From NCBI GenBank assembly GCA_021399445.1, contig JAJTUQ010000005.1, positions 2,976,001 to 3,040,000 on the forward strand: a DNA stretch of 64,000 bases, written 5' to 3'. Both the position numbers and the translations under genes were made by a program. The DNA comes from Xylogone sp. PMI_703. Its lineage: Eukaryota > Ascomycota > Leotiomycetes. The notes below the pieces were generated by a model. That model was not told the origin of the DNA. It saw nothing but the letters and a program-made list of their open reading frames with translations, and made no database searches. Positions 24,318 to 35,717 of this stretch are shown piece after piece; position 1 is the stretch's first letter, and each line of letters starts with the position of its first letter.

Positions 24318-25660
24318 AGCCACGTAAATCAATGATCTAGAGTAAGCATAGGCTTTCTGGGAAATCCATGAAATCCCAGTCCGTGGAGGATGTGAGATTT
24401 TGATAAGGCATTATTAGGAGAAGCATACGGAGGTTCAAAAGTGGGTGCGAGAGGAGGTGCAAGTGCAATGCCTCTCCGGCCCCAACACATCTAAACATAG
24501 CTGCGGGTTTCCTTATCTACCGATTTACACTTTTTATCTCTTATCAACTGCTAGCTGATTTATCTAATAAGCCAAGAGAAATCCATGCATTTACATTAAA
24601 ATAATGAACGATTGAACGCAACTCCTCACGACCTAAGAAGTCAACAGTATCCTGATATAGCCGAACTGATAATAAATTTGCCGGCCTAAAACGATTATTC
24701 AGTACCAATTCTGACATGGATAGCACTTGTTCACATTCGGAAAAGTACATCCGTACGCAAGGCTGCCTTACCGGCATGTTCGGTGACAACGATAGCTGTA
24801 TAACTGTTGTCAGGTAAGAAGTCATCCTTATGACTATTCAATATTATCTTATAGTGATTATAAACAAGCAATTCCATGTAGTTCTAGATATCTAAAAGAA
24901 CAGCAACATAGCTCTTCAATGCGAACATCCTGTCATGTTTATCTTAGTTACTATGTTAGGCATTCACATACCTAAGCCGACAAGGAGCCACTTATGCAAA
25001 GGCAATAGCTCGTTTGCAATAATAACGGTTTAGAATCAATTAGGCCCTCTACTTAATGACGTACCTACTCGCTTAAGGAAGTGTGCCAATCAAATCCCCG
25101 ATTCCAGGACAATCAAGCTTTTGCCATAGGTGATTCCATTCCCACCTGCCAAGAGGATAAAATACCCCGCGCACGGGCCCATCCGAGGCAAACACCACCT
25201 TCCCTTACTAGCAATCAGTAAATATCACCCGTGGTATTGCATAGCATTGCGTATGTTGTTTTCCCTACCGAGTCTCTTCAATCTCATGAAGAGCCATTGG
25301 CTATTACTTGATCAACTACAGCTCTCAAGGACACAACCAACCAATACTCAATAGCTTTGAGTACTCTAGGTCCAGCTCAAGACAACAGACCCCTGGAGGA
25401 ACCAACTTACAACCGCCAGAACTCGGCCGATCGGTGCTATCAAGGTACTCTTACACCAGAGAACGCAGATCCCCGTTAAAGCTAACTCTGCGGGGAGTTG
25501 ATCAGCAACATCTTACTCCGAGAATTAAGATCATAGGTGATTTGTAACCTGCTACGTTACTTCACCCCATGGAGAATCTCTCGCTCAGTCCGGGGTGTTC
25601 AACCGATAATGAGATAAATGTCCAGGAACAGCCTACCCCTCTCCGTCCAACAATCCCACG
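24318..25660. other. intergenic; one unrecognised minus-strand open frame
   Basis: The promoter of the acr-2-like regulator and of the GH92 gene. A 93-codon minus frame at 24544-24825 has a protein-like composition (hydrophobic/acidic alternation) but no family I recognise and no flanking exons I could add. It may be a relic or chance. The rest, 24830-25660, shows nothing. Confidence 0.3.
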
Positions 25661-28313
25661 ATGGCACCAGCTCATAGCTTGTCGTTGTTGCTCTCTGCCG
25701 TCGCAGTTGGAGCTGCTGCCTCTCTGAACTCCACGAATAGTACTTACGATGTTTTGGACTACGTGAATCAATTAATTGGAAGCAGCAATGGAGGTGAGGC
25801 ACAAGCCGTTATCTCACTAAACGGCGGTTGCTAATGAAGGTTAGGGAACGTTTTTCCAGGAGCAACGCTCCCATTTGGTAAGGCTAACCGTGACAATACT
25901 GAAATCAAAGCTCACAATATCTAGGGATGGCCAAGGCTGTTGCGGATACCGATTCTGGGAGCAATCAAGGCGGGTTCACCACGGATGGATCAAACATCAC
26001 TGGATTTTCCAGTATGCATGATTCGGGAACCGGTGGATCTCCTTCACTAGGGAACTTTGCTCTGTTCCCATACACTGCCTGCCCAGGAGACGACATTGAC
26101 CGATGTGTCTACCCGAAAGTATCGAGAAAAACTAAATACGTGCAAAGTTCTCTCAAGGCATCTCCAGGGTATTTTGGCCTGGAGCTTGAAAGCGGCGTCG
26201 CAGTAGACATGACAACCACCCAACATACCTCGCTCTTCCGGTTCAAATTTCCCGCGACGGATGCAGCTGGAAATGCTTCCAGTCCACTGATCTTGATGGA
26301 TCTTACAGATCTCTCAGACTCGCGCCAAGACAATGCAAGTATCTCAGTCGGCGCTGACACCGGCCGTATGACGGGTAATGGAAGGTTCCTGCCAAGCTTT
26401 GGTAGTGGAACCTATGTTGCCTACTTTTGCGCTGATTTCTCTGGCTCAACCATTAGGGACAACGGAATCTATGCCAATAGCCGAGCAAGCGCCGACGTGA
26501 AAGATTTGAAGATCTCAAGATCGATCAATGGTTATCCTCTTCCAGGAGGTGCGTTTGTTCGATTTCAGTCACCTGGCGACGATGCAATTCTTGCCAGAGT
26601 TGGAGTTAGCTTGATTAGCAGTGACCAAGCTTGCTCAAGTGCTGAGAAAGAGATCCCTTCGTTTGACTTCGATGCCACTCAGACTGCTGCTGAGAATGAG
26701 TGGCGCGGCAAAATCAGCCCAATCGTGGTTAGCAGAAATGGGGTCAATGAGTCAATATTGCAGAATTTCTATTCTGGAATTTACAGGACCATGGTGAATC
26801 CCCAAGACTACACAGGAGAGAACCCCTTGTGGGAAAGTGACGAGCCATACTTTGATTCTTTTTACTGCATATGGGATCTTTTCAGATCTCAGATGCCGTT
26901 CCTGACAATTCTGGATCCAGCTACTGTTACCAAGCAGATTCGCTCGCTAATTGATACATATGTTCACGAAGGCTGGCTCCCAGACTGCCGAATGAGTCTA
27001 TGCAAAGGATATACTCAAGGTGGATCAAATGCGGACAATGTACTTGGCGATGCATACGTGAAAGGCCTCTCAGATGGGATTGATTGGGATCTTGGCTACG
27101 AAGCCGTGGTCAATGACGCTGAGAACGAGCCGTATGACTGGTCCGTCGAAGGCAGAGGAGGACTCGACAGCTGGAAGTCTCTTGGTTACATTCCAGTCCA
27201 GGACTTTGACTATAAGGGCTTTGGAACCATGACTAGAAGCGTCTCGAGAACCCTTGAGTACTCTTACAACGACTTTGTTATCACCCAGATTGCCAAAGGC
27301 CTCGGAAAGCAAGGTGATGTGGAGAAATATACCACTCGCAGTGGTAACTGGAAGAATCTCTTTAAATCAGATCAGACCTCGTTCAGCAACGGCGCTGATA
27401 CTGGATTCGTCGGTTTCTTCCAGCCTCGATACCTCAACAAAACATTCGGGTTCCAAGATCCATTGAAGTGTAGCAATATTGACACTAACCCAAATAGCGT
27501 TTGTTCTCTCCAAAACACCGGAGCGGAGACATTCGAGAGCTCAATCTGGGAGTACTCTTTGTAAGTCACCTTCTATCCATCTCTCTCCTAACGAGTCACA
27601 TACTCATTCGCAATAGCTTCGTTCCTCACGACCAGGCAACTCTTATAACAACCCTCGGTGGACCATCATCCTTTGTGGATCGTCTCAACTATCTCCATGA
27701 CCAAGATATCACGTATATTGGAAACGAGCCAGCTTTCCTCACGGTCTTCCAATACCACTACGCTGGTCGTCCCGCCCTCTCAGCCAAGCGCGCCCACTTC
27801 TACATCCCCAGTTTCTTCCAGCCCACGAACGACGGCTTACCAGGAAATGATGACTCCGGTGCCATGGGATCATTCGTCGCATTCTCGATGATAGGATTGT
27901 TCCCCAATCCAGGACAGAACGTATATCTCATCATTCCACCGTTCTTCGAGAGCGTTTCCGTCACCTCACCACTTACAGGCAAAACTGCGCGGGTACGAAA
28001 CGTCAACTTCGATCCTAGCTATAAGAACATCTACATACAGTCTGCGACTTTAGACGGGAAGCCATATACCAAGAACTGGATCGACCATTCGTTCTTCACG
28101 GAAGGAAAAGAACTGGTCCTCACACTCGGCAGCACGGAAAGCGCTTGGGGCACGCACGTTGCAGACCTCCCGCCAAGTCTTGGGACATACGAGGGATTCG
28201 GCAATTACTCAACTAATAGCCGGAGGAGCTCCAGTGCTAGAAAGCAAGCTGCGCGATATGCAGCTGCGGATCTGAGTGAGCAGCTGAGCGCGAATAGTGG
28301 TGGGGCATACTGA
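25661..28313 (+). CDS. secreted GH92 alpha-1,2-mannosidase
   Basis: Four exons (25661-25793, 25845-25877, 25925-27560, 27617-28313) give 832 residues. The ATG at 25661 opens a signal peptide (about 20 residues, ending AVGAAA). The 33-nt second exon encodes only a NVFPGATLPF stretch that is conserved in the family. GFSSMHDSGTGG (about 82-93), LTILDPATVTKQIRSLIDTY, GWLPDCRM and GNDDSGAMGSF (about 676-686) are GH92 signatures, and the C-terminal beta domain is present to its end. GH92 enzymes are calcium-dependent, inverting exo-mannosidases that trim alpha-1,2-linked and related mannose from N- or O-glycans and fungal mannans. Length is typical, so I expect an active extracellular enzyme. Confidence 0.92.
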
Positions 28314-30292
28314 GCTACACAAAAAGAGTTATATATACATAAAAACGCATAGATCATAATATGCAATTGATAGCTCTGTCTACCACTTACATGGACTCTG
28401 GTATATGCTAAGACCCAGTGTGTACAATTCTTGAGTTTGGGTTGAGTTTGTGGTCGTCCTCGTCCTCGAACTCAACACAGTCAACTTAAGTTGAGCTTGA
28501 GTTGCTGAGTGATTTTTACACGCACTGATAAGATTTTATAGACTATAAAGTGATTACAGATGCTGATCATAGTACAGTACTACTAAATACATTATATACT
28601 CCTTTAATTTACTCTAATCTTTCTCTTTGTCTGCTTTTTCTTCTTTATTTTGTTGCCGAATTTTAAAATGTCTCAAATATTCGAGCGAATAAATAAAACA
28701 GTTAACTTCAGCTTTACCAAATGAAAATCTTGCGAGAGCACCAATAGGAAGCTCTATACGAATACAACTACAATTATAATAGATCATTAAGCATACGAAT
28801 CTCTATAGGAAGTATAGAACATATATGAGGAACTGCTCTATCGAGTCTGTTATCAGTGTATGCCACAATCTCACAATGCGTGAGCATAAATGTTATGAAA
28901 AGAACGCACAATTTATGCACGGCTAAATGTACGGAGTAAAACACACAGTTCCCACACGGATGTTCCATTACGCGACCCAAATCGCAGGGCAATTAAAAAG
29001 TTAATTAAGATGAGGAGAAACAAGCTATTGCCAGGGTCCAGTTATGCTTATATATAGCCTGGGAGGATGATGAAGAACCCAAGTTAGTTGGGGACCTCTT
29101 TCAACCTCTAATGACTGTGTTGGCTGTCAAGCTCACAAGGTGACAGAAGGACACCGACCATGCCCTATGGTAGGTAGATCCCGAGCTCGTATAATCAGGA
29201 ATGTGGAGCGCGCAAAAAAATAGAACGGACTGTGGTCCCAATTATCTCCATGGCTGAACAGGGGGACCACAGGAATCACCGCAGAAGAGCACAAAGATAA
29301 GAGGGGCAACGAGGGGGATGCGCGCCGGAATGATGATGAGCGCCATCCGTCTCTGGGCTGGGGAGGGCGTTGAAACTTGAAAGCCACCGGATGACGAGAT
29401 ACAGCAGAATACGAGAGGGCACCATAGAGGGGATACGATTGATTGCTTGAAGCCCTGTGAACAAATCGCGAATACTTGCTCGGCCATCTGCTCGGTCGCA
29501 TAGCATTCCTTCTGCGTTACTACTGTACACTGTACTCGTCATCGCGGTCGCTCTGCACGTTCGATACGATATATTAATTGGAGAGTAATAGGCTTGGCTT
29601 TCGCGCTGAATGATTACGCCGGACTTCGTATCAGAGCGAGAGGAAGTCGAAGAGGGTTTGATGCTATCAGCCATTGTCAGCCACGCGCTGATGTTCAGTT
29701 AAGTCTAATATGGAGTGCTCATCCGCCTTTCCCTGGTTCTTTTTTCTTTTCCTCTGGCACTTATTATTTATTCCTTAGCTTTTTTCTTTTTCCCAAGTCA
29801 GCAACGCATCAACCTTAATCATCCAGCGACATATCCATCAGTTCCTTTTGCTATAACTTACAATAATATAATAATCTGGAGAGCCGCGCACGTCTTTCTC
29901 GTATTGACACGCGTGCCGCACTACTATTGCTCCAGCTGAAGGCAGCCATCTCGACACGTGAGGACCACTGTGGCAGGCCGTGGCTTTGTGGAGACCCTCG
30001 ATTTCAATAGATTATTCCCTTATCTCGTTCCTGGGATCCATCAGCTCAGCCCGTTCCTCCGCTAGCCGAAGCGTGAGAAAAACCCAACCACAATAATCAT
30101 CGATCGTGGATGATCACGATTTCTCTGTCGCGTTGTTTCGCTGCAACCTTTTTCCATCTGTGAAGGCCTCTCTTGATGCATAATTGAGCCTGCTGGTCTC
30201 GAGGGTGCTTCCTCCGTCTTCCTTGCGCAAGTGCTCAGGCTGTTGCGCACCCCTACCAAGGAAGGACCTTATTTGATCAGGGGGCTTATGTT
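28314..30292. other. long intergenic region, AT-rich part and CT-rich leader
   Basis: Contains the palindromic block at 28431-28494, an AT-rich stretch of 28560-28990 that looks like decayed DNA, a TATATATAG at about 29050, and from 29700 a pyrimidine-rich 5' region of the glycosyltransferase gene. Overlapping minus-strand frames at 29133-29674 lie in different frames and show no domain, so I do not call a gene. Confidence 0.4.
28431..28494. repeat. TTGAGTTT repeats with inverted repeat and 14-bp palindrome
   Basis: TTGAGTTTGG is directly repeated as GTTGAGTTTG (28431-28450). GTTGAGTT (28441-28448) has its exact reverse complement AACTCAAC at 28469-28476, and TCAACTTAAGTTGA at 28481-28494 is a perfect 14-bp palindrome. 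The block lies about 120 bp past the GH92 stop. It could be a hairpin-forming 3' element or the terminal repeat of a decayed transposon. Confidence 0.55.
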
Positions 30293-30326
30293 ATGTCGGG
30301 ATTCCTGCGCCCGCAGGCGCAACTGA
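30288..30326 (+). other. short upstream ORF overlapping the GT34 start
   Basis: An ATG 5 nt before the main ATG opens a 12-codon frame in another phase and stops at 30326. Scanning ribosomes would meet it first, so it could dampen translation of the glycosyltransferase unless bypassed by leaky scanning. Confidence 0.4.
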
Positions 30327-31657
30327 CCAGACTGATCCTCGCGTCTCTGGTGACTCTCGGTCTCATCATCTGGACCTGCCAGCGCTATGGAGCGTCGTTC
30401 GATCGGCCTTTTGTTCAGGTCGTGGGCGACTTGACGGCTGGTAAATCCGTGGAAAGCTCATCGACTTATGTCAGCAGCGCGTCCCCGGTGCAACCTACAT
30501 CTGCCGGCACTTCCAGCCCTTCCGGCTTTGACGGACCTGCCCTTGCGCCATCGGAGAATATCAACAACAAGGTCTGGTCCAGGGTGGGCAAGGTCTCAAC
30601 TCTCTACTATGACACTGTCACAAGTGATACGCAGGCATATGAGAGGGCTCTCCTCAGTCATATCCGTCATGACGAGCGCTTTGGCTACAGCCACTTCATC
30701 TTGCGCCGCGGTGTGATTGATGGGATCTGGACAAAGCTGGCCCTACTTTTGCACCAGCTCGTCCAAGAGCTAGCTAAACCTCCAGCGGAACGATTGGATT
30801 GGCTCTTCTGGCACGATGCGGATCTGGTCTTGGTAAACGATCAGATGCCTCTGGAGGCATTTCTACCACCCGAGCCTCGATGGTCTCATATCAATTTCAT
30901 GGCTGCCAATGACCTGAGTGGGCTCAATGCTGGTGTCTTGTTCCTCCGAGTCTGCGAATGGTCAGTCCATTTCATCTCAGCAGGCTTATCGTACCCAGTC
31001 TATAAGCCCGATGTACATCTCAGGTATGATGAGCAAACAGCATTGGAATTTCTCATCCAAGAGGAAAGGTGGGGCAATAACACCATGCACGTACCTCAGC
31101 GCTGGTTCAACGCCTATCATCACTTTGGTAGAGACGATGACATCCCACCTGAATGGAATTGGACCAATGGCTATCATGAACCTGGTGACTTACTTGTCCA
31201 TCTACCGGGCACTGGTACCTACAGAAGCCAGCTAATTGACGAGTGGCTTGGGAAGATTCGTTCTGAGAATGACAAGTACAGCGTCGCTCTGACGGATACA
31301 AATTATCCAGAGGAGATTAAGTCATTCTGGGAGGGAGACGCGGAAACCGAGGCGGAGAGACAAACGACATTCTGGAGAAGATGGAAGCTACTGCAGGAAG
31401 TTGGTAGACAAGAAGATGACAAGACGCGAGATCTGGTTGAAGAGGCCAAAAAGACCATGAATGGCACAAAAGATGATGAGATCGAGAAGGCAGTTGAAGC
31501 CATTAAGGAAGAAAGGAAGAAGGGGAAGATTGAGGCTCTGAGGAAAGCAGAGGAGGACACGATAAAAGAAGAAAGTGAGAGCGAAAGCAAGGAAGAAAAA
31601 AATAATGAGGAAAAGAACGAAGAGGATAAGAAGGGGGAAGACAGTAAAGAAGACTAA
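30293..31657 (+). CDS. GT34-type Golgi glycosyltransferase (GMA12/MNN10 family)
   Basis: A single exon of 454 residues with type II membrane topology: a short cytosolic tail and a signal anchor at about 13-28, then a Ser/Thr-rich stem to about residue 90. The catalytic domain carries the metal-binding DAD in LFWHDADLVLVND, followed by LNAGVLFLRVCEWS, RYDEQTALEFL, HVPQRWFNAYH and EPGDLLVHLPGTG. This order matches alpha-1,2-galactosyl/alpha-1,6-mannosyl transferases of family GT34, which work in the Golgi lumen on mannan or O-glycans. The C-terminal 90 residues are almost only Glu, Lys, Asp and Asn, predicted coiled coil or disordered, and unusual as a luminal tail. Conservation with named members is moderate, so the donor sugar is open. 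Confidence 0.8.
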   Translation: MSGFLRPQAQLTRLILASLVTLGLIIWTCQRYGASFDRPFVQVVGDLTAGKSVESSSTYVSSASPVQPTSAGTSSPSGFDGPALAPSENINNKVWSRVGKVSTLYYDTVTSDTQAYERALLSHIRHDERFGYSHFILRRGVIDGIWTKLALLLHQLVQELAKPPAERLDWLFWHDADLVLVNDQMPLEAFLPPEPRWSHINFMAANDLSGLNAGVLFLRVCEWSVHFISAGLSYPVYKPDVHLRYDEQTALEFLIQEERWGNNTMHVPQRWFNAYHHFGRDDDIPPEWNWTNGYHEPGDLLVHLPGTGTYRSQLIDEWLGKIRSENDKYSVALTDTNYPEEIKSFWEGDAETEAERQTTFWRRWKLLQEVGRQEDDKTRDLVEEAKKTMNGTKDDEIEKAVEAIKEERKKGKIEALRKAEEDTIKEESESESKEEKNNEEKNEEDKKGEDSKED

Positions 31658-32169
31658 GTCCTTTTTTCTTTTCTTTTCGCTGGTTTTCTGCTCTGTTTCG
31701 ATAACAAAATAATAGAGGATGGGCATGGGTTAGGACCTTAGAGGTTATGTATCTATAGACAGAGGACGGAGTTTTTGTTCACGGGTATTTCTCGAACAAT
31801 GTGGTTTATCATTCATAGTATTATTGTATATAGTGGACTCTTCAGTCCTGTTTATTTTCAATTCAGGATCAACATTCTTTGGTCAAGGCCGCATCAGACT
31901 TGCGGCGTCGAAGACAGTGTTGAAGCAACCACAACGAGAGACCAATTCTTCTCTTCATAAGGGTTTTGATCGATGACTTGATAATTCATCGCGTTGCTGA
32001 CAACAAAACGACTGATGATCCTCGTATTTCAAAAAAGGATATTCATTCCACCCGAATCAGGATTAGGCTTACGCAGCCGAGTTTCCTATGACCACATCTT
32101 GGAGATACATTGCCGACTCAAGCTCACTTATAACTGCTCTCGTCTCTGGAATCTGTGCTCCGCAAAACC
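31658..32169. other. intergenic, nothing recognised
   Basis: 3' region of the glycosyltransferase (T-rich just after its stop) and promoter of the F-box gene. No open frame with protein character. Confidence 0.5.
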
Positions 32170-33219
32170 ATGCAATTGCTCGAACTTCCTAATGATATCC
32201 TCTGCTTATTACCCGACTACATATCCAATATCGAAGACTACACCAACGCAGCCTCAACATGTCGCGCATTACGTAACGCCTTTGCTACAGCAAAGCCCAG
32301 CACAATCCTCCGGCTTGCAAAAGACTCAGCTCCAACGTTCTTCTCCCCGCATCCCTATTTCCTAGTCATGGCGACTGCTCGACAGGTAGCAGAGTGGGCC
32401 ATCGGCAATGAATCCAGAACAGCAAAGCTGCACGAGGCTTTCCAAGGTGGGATCTGGGGCCTGTTCGACCTCTGTGTCGAAGTTGCCGGTCTCACGATGG
32501 AGAATATCCGTCGACTCCACCTTGCTCGCTTCTCAATCATCAATCCTCTGGAAGATAAGATTGACAAGATGGCTGGCGACCAGTGGTACGCGACGGAGAA
32601 CTTCTGGGGCGGAGGCGTCAGCCAGCCTGCTACCATCTACTGTGAAGTCAGCCGTGCCACGGCTCAGATTATCATCTACGGCGAGCTGTTCGCGAGTACG
32701 ATGCAGTCGTATCTCGAGCCCGAGAAGAATCTTCCTAGATTTGATCTTGGAACTCGGTTGGAGTATATTAAGTACTGCGTTCCCGACTGGAATACCAAGG
32801 TCGATCCAAGCACGCTGCCAACGGGACCATATGCCGAAGGCAGGGTTGATATCCCTGAGGACCAAGGCGCGCTGTGTCATATCCTGAACTGCAACCGATG
32901 GAAACGGCTCTGGAATCCCGTGCTGGATCAGATTGGACCCGCCTTCCAGGAGGAGTGGAGGCAGCTGTTGTGGTGGAATGCGCCTCAGACTTTAGGCCTG
33001 GAGGGCATGGAGCTCATAACGACTGTTGGGCTCTCAGATGCGTGGCGGGATCGACTTCGTTGTATGAGGGATCAAATCCAGGCCCTTGATGGACAACGGC
33101 ACCGACCACGATCACCCATTCGGCCGCGATTATCTTATGTTCCAGAACCTGTGTATGAGTTTCCTCAGCTTGGACCGGAGGTTGGTATGTGTATGGTTAA
33201 TTATTGGAGAATGACTTAG
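32170..33219 (+). CDS. F-box protein
   Basis: A single exon of 349 residues. The upstream in-frame GTG is ignored; the ATG at 32170 opens straight into an F-box (LLELPNDILCLLPDYI, then a CRALRNAF helix at about 2-40). The remainder is a helical region with many Trp and Leu and no recognisable repeats, the usual layout of the fungal F-box expansions in which the N-terminal box binds Skp1 and the C-part recruits a substrate for SCF ubiquitination. Target unknown. A run of Arg/Pro near 300 and an aromatic C-tail end the protein. The antisense frames over it are shadows. Confidence 0.8.
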   Translation: MQLLELPNDILCLLPDYISNIEDYTNAASTCRALRNAFATAKPSTILRLAKDSAPTFFSPHPYFLVMATARQVAEWAIGNESRTAKLHEAFQGGIWGLFDLCVEVAGLTMENIRRLHLARFSIINPLEDKIDKMAGDQWYATENFWGGGVSQPATIYCEVSRATAQIIIYGELFASTMQSYLEPEKNLPRFDLGTRLEYIKYCVPDWNTKVDPSTLPTGPYAEGRVDIPEDQGALCHILNCNRWKRLWNPVLDQIGPAFQEEWRQLLWWNAPQTLGLEGMELITTVGLSDAWRDRLRCMRDQIQALDGQRHRPRSPIRPRLSYVPEPVYEFPQLGPEVGMCMVNYWRMT

Positions 33220-33443
33220 CAATGGTTGCATGTTAGACTCCTTTTTTATAGAATGTCATTATTTGTACTGATTACTTGCTGCGTAAGACCGACTTGAATA
33301 GCGGCTCTCTTTACTTTGAATTTCAGGTGACGCCCAGGGACTGGAAAGCTCTAAACAACGAGGGATGTCTCTTCTATAGACAAAAATGCAATAGTGTTAT
33401 CCAGTCATTTTTAGTTGCACCGTGATCTGTCTCATAAGCCTAT

Positions 33444-35717
33444 TCAAGCAAGCAGCATTCTCTTCCACTCTCGTTGTTCAAGCTCAACCCACCAGGCCTC
33501 CTCAATCCTAGCAATGCCGATCCTATACGCTACACCATCCTTCCACTCAACCGCAAGCGTTAATAATTGTCTTGGGTGGAAGTGACTGCGTCCAATAACA
33601 GCAAACTCCACCTGGAGAACATCGCATTCCTCTTCATCTTTGATAAGCAAGCTTATGTGCTCTGGAATGTTCTCCGTAGTTTCAGCGCCCTGGAATGGAA
33701 TGTGGTCTGTGTTGTCGAGGAATACAAGACTTCCAGGTGTTTTTGGGAGAAAGGAGTACCGTGAACTCGAGGCTGATCCCATATATGTTTTGGGAGCATC
33801 GCGACGTATATACAGCTTCGCTGTGCTGGTCCAGAAATGTAGATACGCTGCTGGTGGCCTTGCAAGTAGATCAAGCTCAGCTTCCTCGGGAATTGTTCTT
33901 GGGTTGCATATCCACGTGTTGCGCGAGTTTGATGGCTGAGAACTCTCATTACCTGATGGAGTCGGATGCTTGAACAACTGTAAATCCGGTCCTATCCTCT
34001 TCAACTTCCCACCGGGCGTTTCACGGTAAAAGACTATTTCAGGCTCATCCACCTCTTTAAAATCAGTCAGCTCCGTCCAGTTTATCCAGGCCTGAGACTG
34101 TCTACCCACCCATGCTGCCCAGCTCCAACTTGGAAATGGAACGGGGGTAGATATATTAGTATTATCGTCATAAATAGGACATGTTGCATGGTTCCTTGCC
34201 GCAGTGCCTCTGATTGTCCAATACAAATTCCTCGCAAAACAGGATTCGGGCAGTCCCCAGTAGAATGAAAGACCTGATAGGGCAGAAAGTGCTTGAGATA
34301 TTCCAGAAAATGCATTGAGAATATCCGACTGGAAGGATAACTGCCGCTTGATGTAGTCGTTGATCAGGATCTCATATAGATCAGACACTCTGTAAGTCCC
34401 CCTCTCAAGATTCCTGAAGCTACCCTCGACGCCTCTGGGATCCGCAGGCGTGTTATTAACGAAGTTAACAGCGGGAAATTCCTCTAGTGTAACCTCTTCT
34501 AGCCATCTTGCTTTCCAACACACCCAGTACACCTGTCTATCCGTGAATATCAGGCTTCTCTTAGATAGTAACTTTTCTTGCATTGTCCACGCACGGGTTA
34601 TCCATGGTGATTCTTGCATGGGGTTGTAGTGGGCCCCGTCAATGGCGGTTAAGAAGATTCTGCCACCTAGATCGACTGTCTCTTGGTATTCCCCTCCACT
34701 GCCTTCTCTTAATCTAACAAGTCCATAATCTGAATGATTACCCGACGCAGCAATGATGTTGAATGATGAGAGAGAGTATATCAAGCCCATCTGTGCTAAT
34801 TGAACCAGCTTCATACTTATATCGTCCTGGATTATGCAGAGTGCATCCACCCAGAGATATTTTAAGCCAACTCCCCTTGTAACCTCGATAGCATCACTAA
34901 TTGTACGAGGAGCCTTCAGAGTTCGCAAGGCTCCATCGGTGCGGATTGCTTGCGTATTTGATGCAACGTGTTGCAACGTTGGTGCAGTTCCCCAGCAGTA
35001 ACTTAGAGTGGCGTATTGACATCCCTCTGGTGCATTGACAACACACATCCTCTCTACGTCAATAAGCAGTAGTGACTCCAAGTTATGTATACTATGAGGC
35101 GGCCAAAGCGACTGATTACAAGTCTCACCGTGAGTAGTCTCGCATAGATGTACCCAATGACGACAAAGATCGAGATGTACTCTTGAGCCCAATAATCGAC
35201 CACTGACTCTAATTCCACTGTCGGAAGGTTTATTCGCTAGATGGGATAAACTATCCGTTGAAGGAATAGGAGAACTGCAAAGCTGCATCTCTAGAACATA
35301 TTTCTCTTGGTCTTTTGCCGCCTCCTCGAACTCGGAAGGCAGCAAAGGTCCCGAGAAGCCTGTGCTTCTGTAATTTGTGCTGACAATTGGCACTACAATA
35401 ACCCCAAGTCTAGACACCGTTAGTGAATTCGACAGAGGGGAATCAAGGTTATCATCCTGCTCGTCACCAATCCGGCAGAAGGTAGGTGTATTGATGCGGT
35501 ACCCATAGTTAGATTGTATGTCCTCAGAAGTGACAGAGCGGGATACTAGTTGACAGAGGTTACAGGTTTCTGAATTCTGTAGTGCATCTTTAATGGGTCT
35601 GTAGGAGGTATCAGGATTAAGAGATGCAAAGTAGTTGGGAGCTGTGTCGCTCGACTGGTTCCCATCAGTACTGCTAATCTGTGAAAATATGCCTGTACAA
35701 AATTCGCACAATGTCAT
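33444..35717 (-). CDS. HET-domain protein
   Basis: A single exon. The frame opens at a GTG at 35765, but the first ATG (35717) begins MTLCEFC, the usual start of this class, giving 757 residues. An N-terminal Cys pair region (CEFC, CNLCQLV) is followed by the HET core: ATLSYCWG, then KAPRTISDAIEV, GLKYLWVDALCIIQDD and MGLIYSLSSFNIIAASG, roughly residues 235-395, and later RAWTMQEKLLSKR. HET domains are TIR-like effectors of fungal heterokaryon incompatibility and NLR-triggered death; stand-alone HET proteins of this length are very common in Pezizomycotina. No repeat domain is attached. Its closeness to NLR-like genes at 47-64 kb fits an allorecognition/immune neighbourhood, but that is only context. 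Confidence 0.9.
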   Translation of the reverse strand: MTLCEFCTGIFSQISSTDGNQSSDTAPNYFASLNPDTSYRPIKDALQNSETCNLCQLVSRSVTSEDIQSNYGYRINTPTFCRIGDEQDDNLDSPLSNSLTVSRLGVIVVPIVSTNYRSTGFSGPLLPSEFEEAAKDQEKYVLEMQLCSSPIPSTDSLSHLANKPSDSGIRVSGRLLGSRVHLDLCRHWVHLCETTHGETCNQSLWPPHSIHNLESLLLIDVERMCVVNAPEGCQYATLSYCWGTAPTLQHVASNTQAIRTDGALRTLKAPRTISDAIEVTRGVGLKYLWVDALCIIQDDISMKLVQLAQMGLIYSLSSFNIIAASGNHSDYGLVRLREGSGGEYQETVDLGGRIFLTAIDGAHYNPMQESPWITRAWTMQEKLLSKRSLIFTDRQVYWVCWKARWLEEVTLEEFPAVNFVNNTPADPRGVEGSFRNLERGTYRVSDLYEILINDYIKRQLSFQSDILNAFSGISQALSALSGLSFYWGLPESCFARNLYWTIRGTAARNHATCPIYDDNTNISTPVPFPSWSWAAWVGRQSQAWINWTELTDFKEVDEPEIVFYRETPGGKLKRIGPDLQLFKHPTPSGNESSQPSNSRNTWICNPRTIPEEAELDLLARPPAAYLHFWTSTAKLYIRRDAPKTYMGSASSSRYSFLPKTPGSLVFLDNTDHIPFQGAETTENIPEHISLLIKDEEECDVLQVEFAVIGRSHFHPRQLLTLAVEWKDGVAYRIGIARIEEAWWVELEQREWKRMLLA

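Noticed and set aside
29133..29674. Three overlapping minus-strand frames upstream of the GT34 gene
   Set aside because: They lie in different frames over the same DNA, lack motifs, and could not be spliced into one protein.
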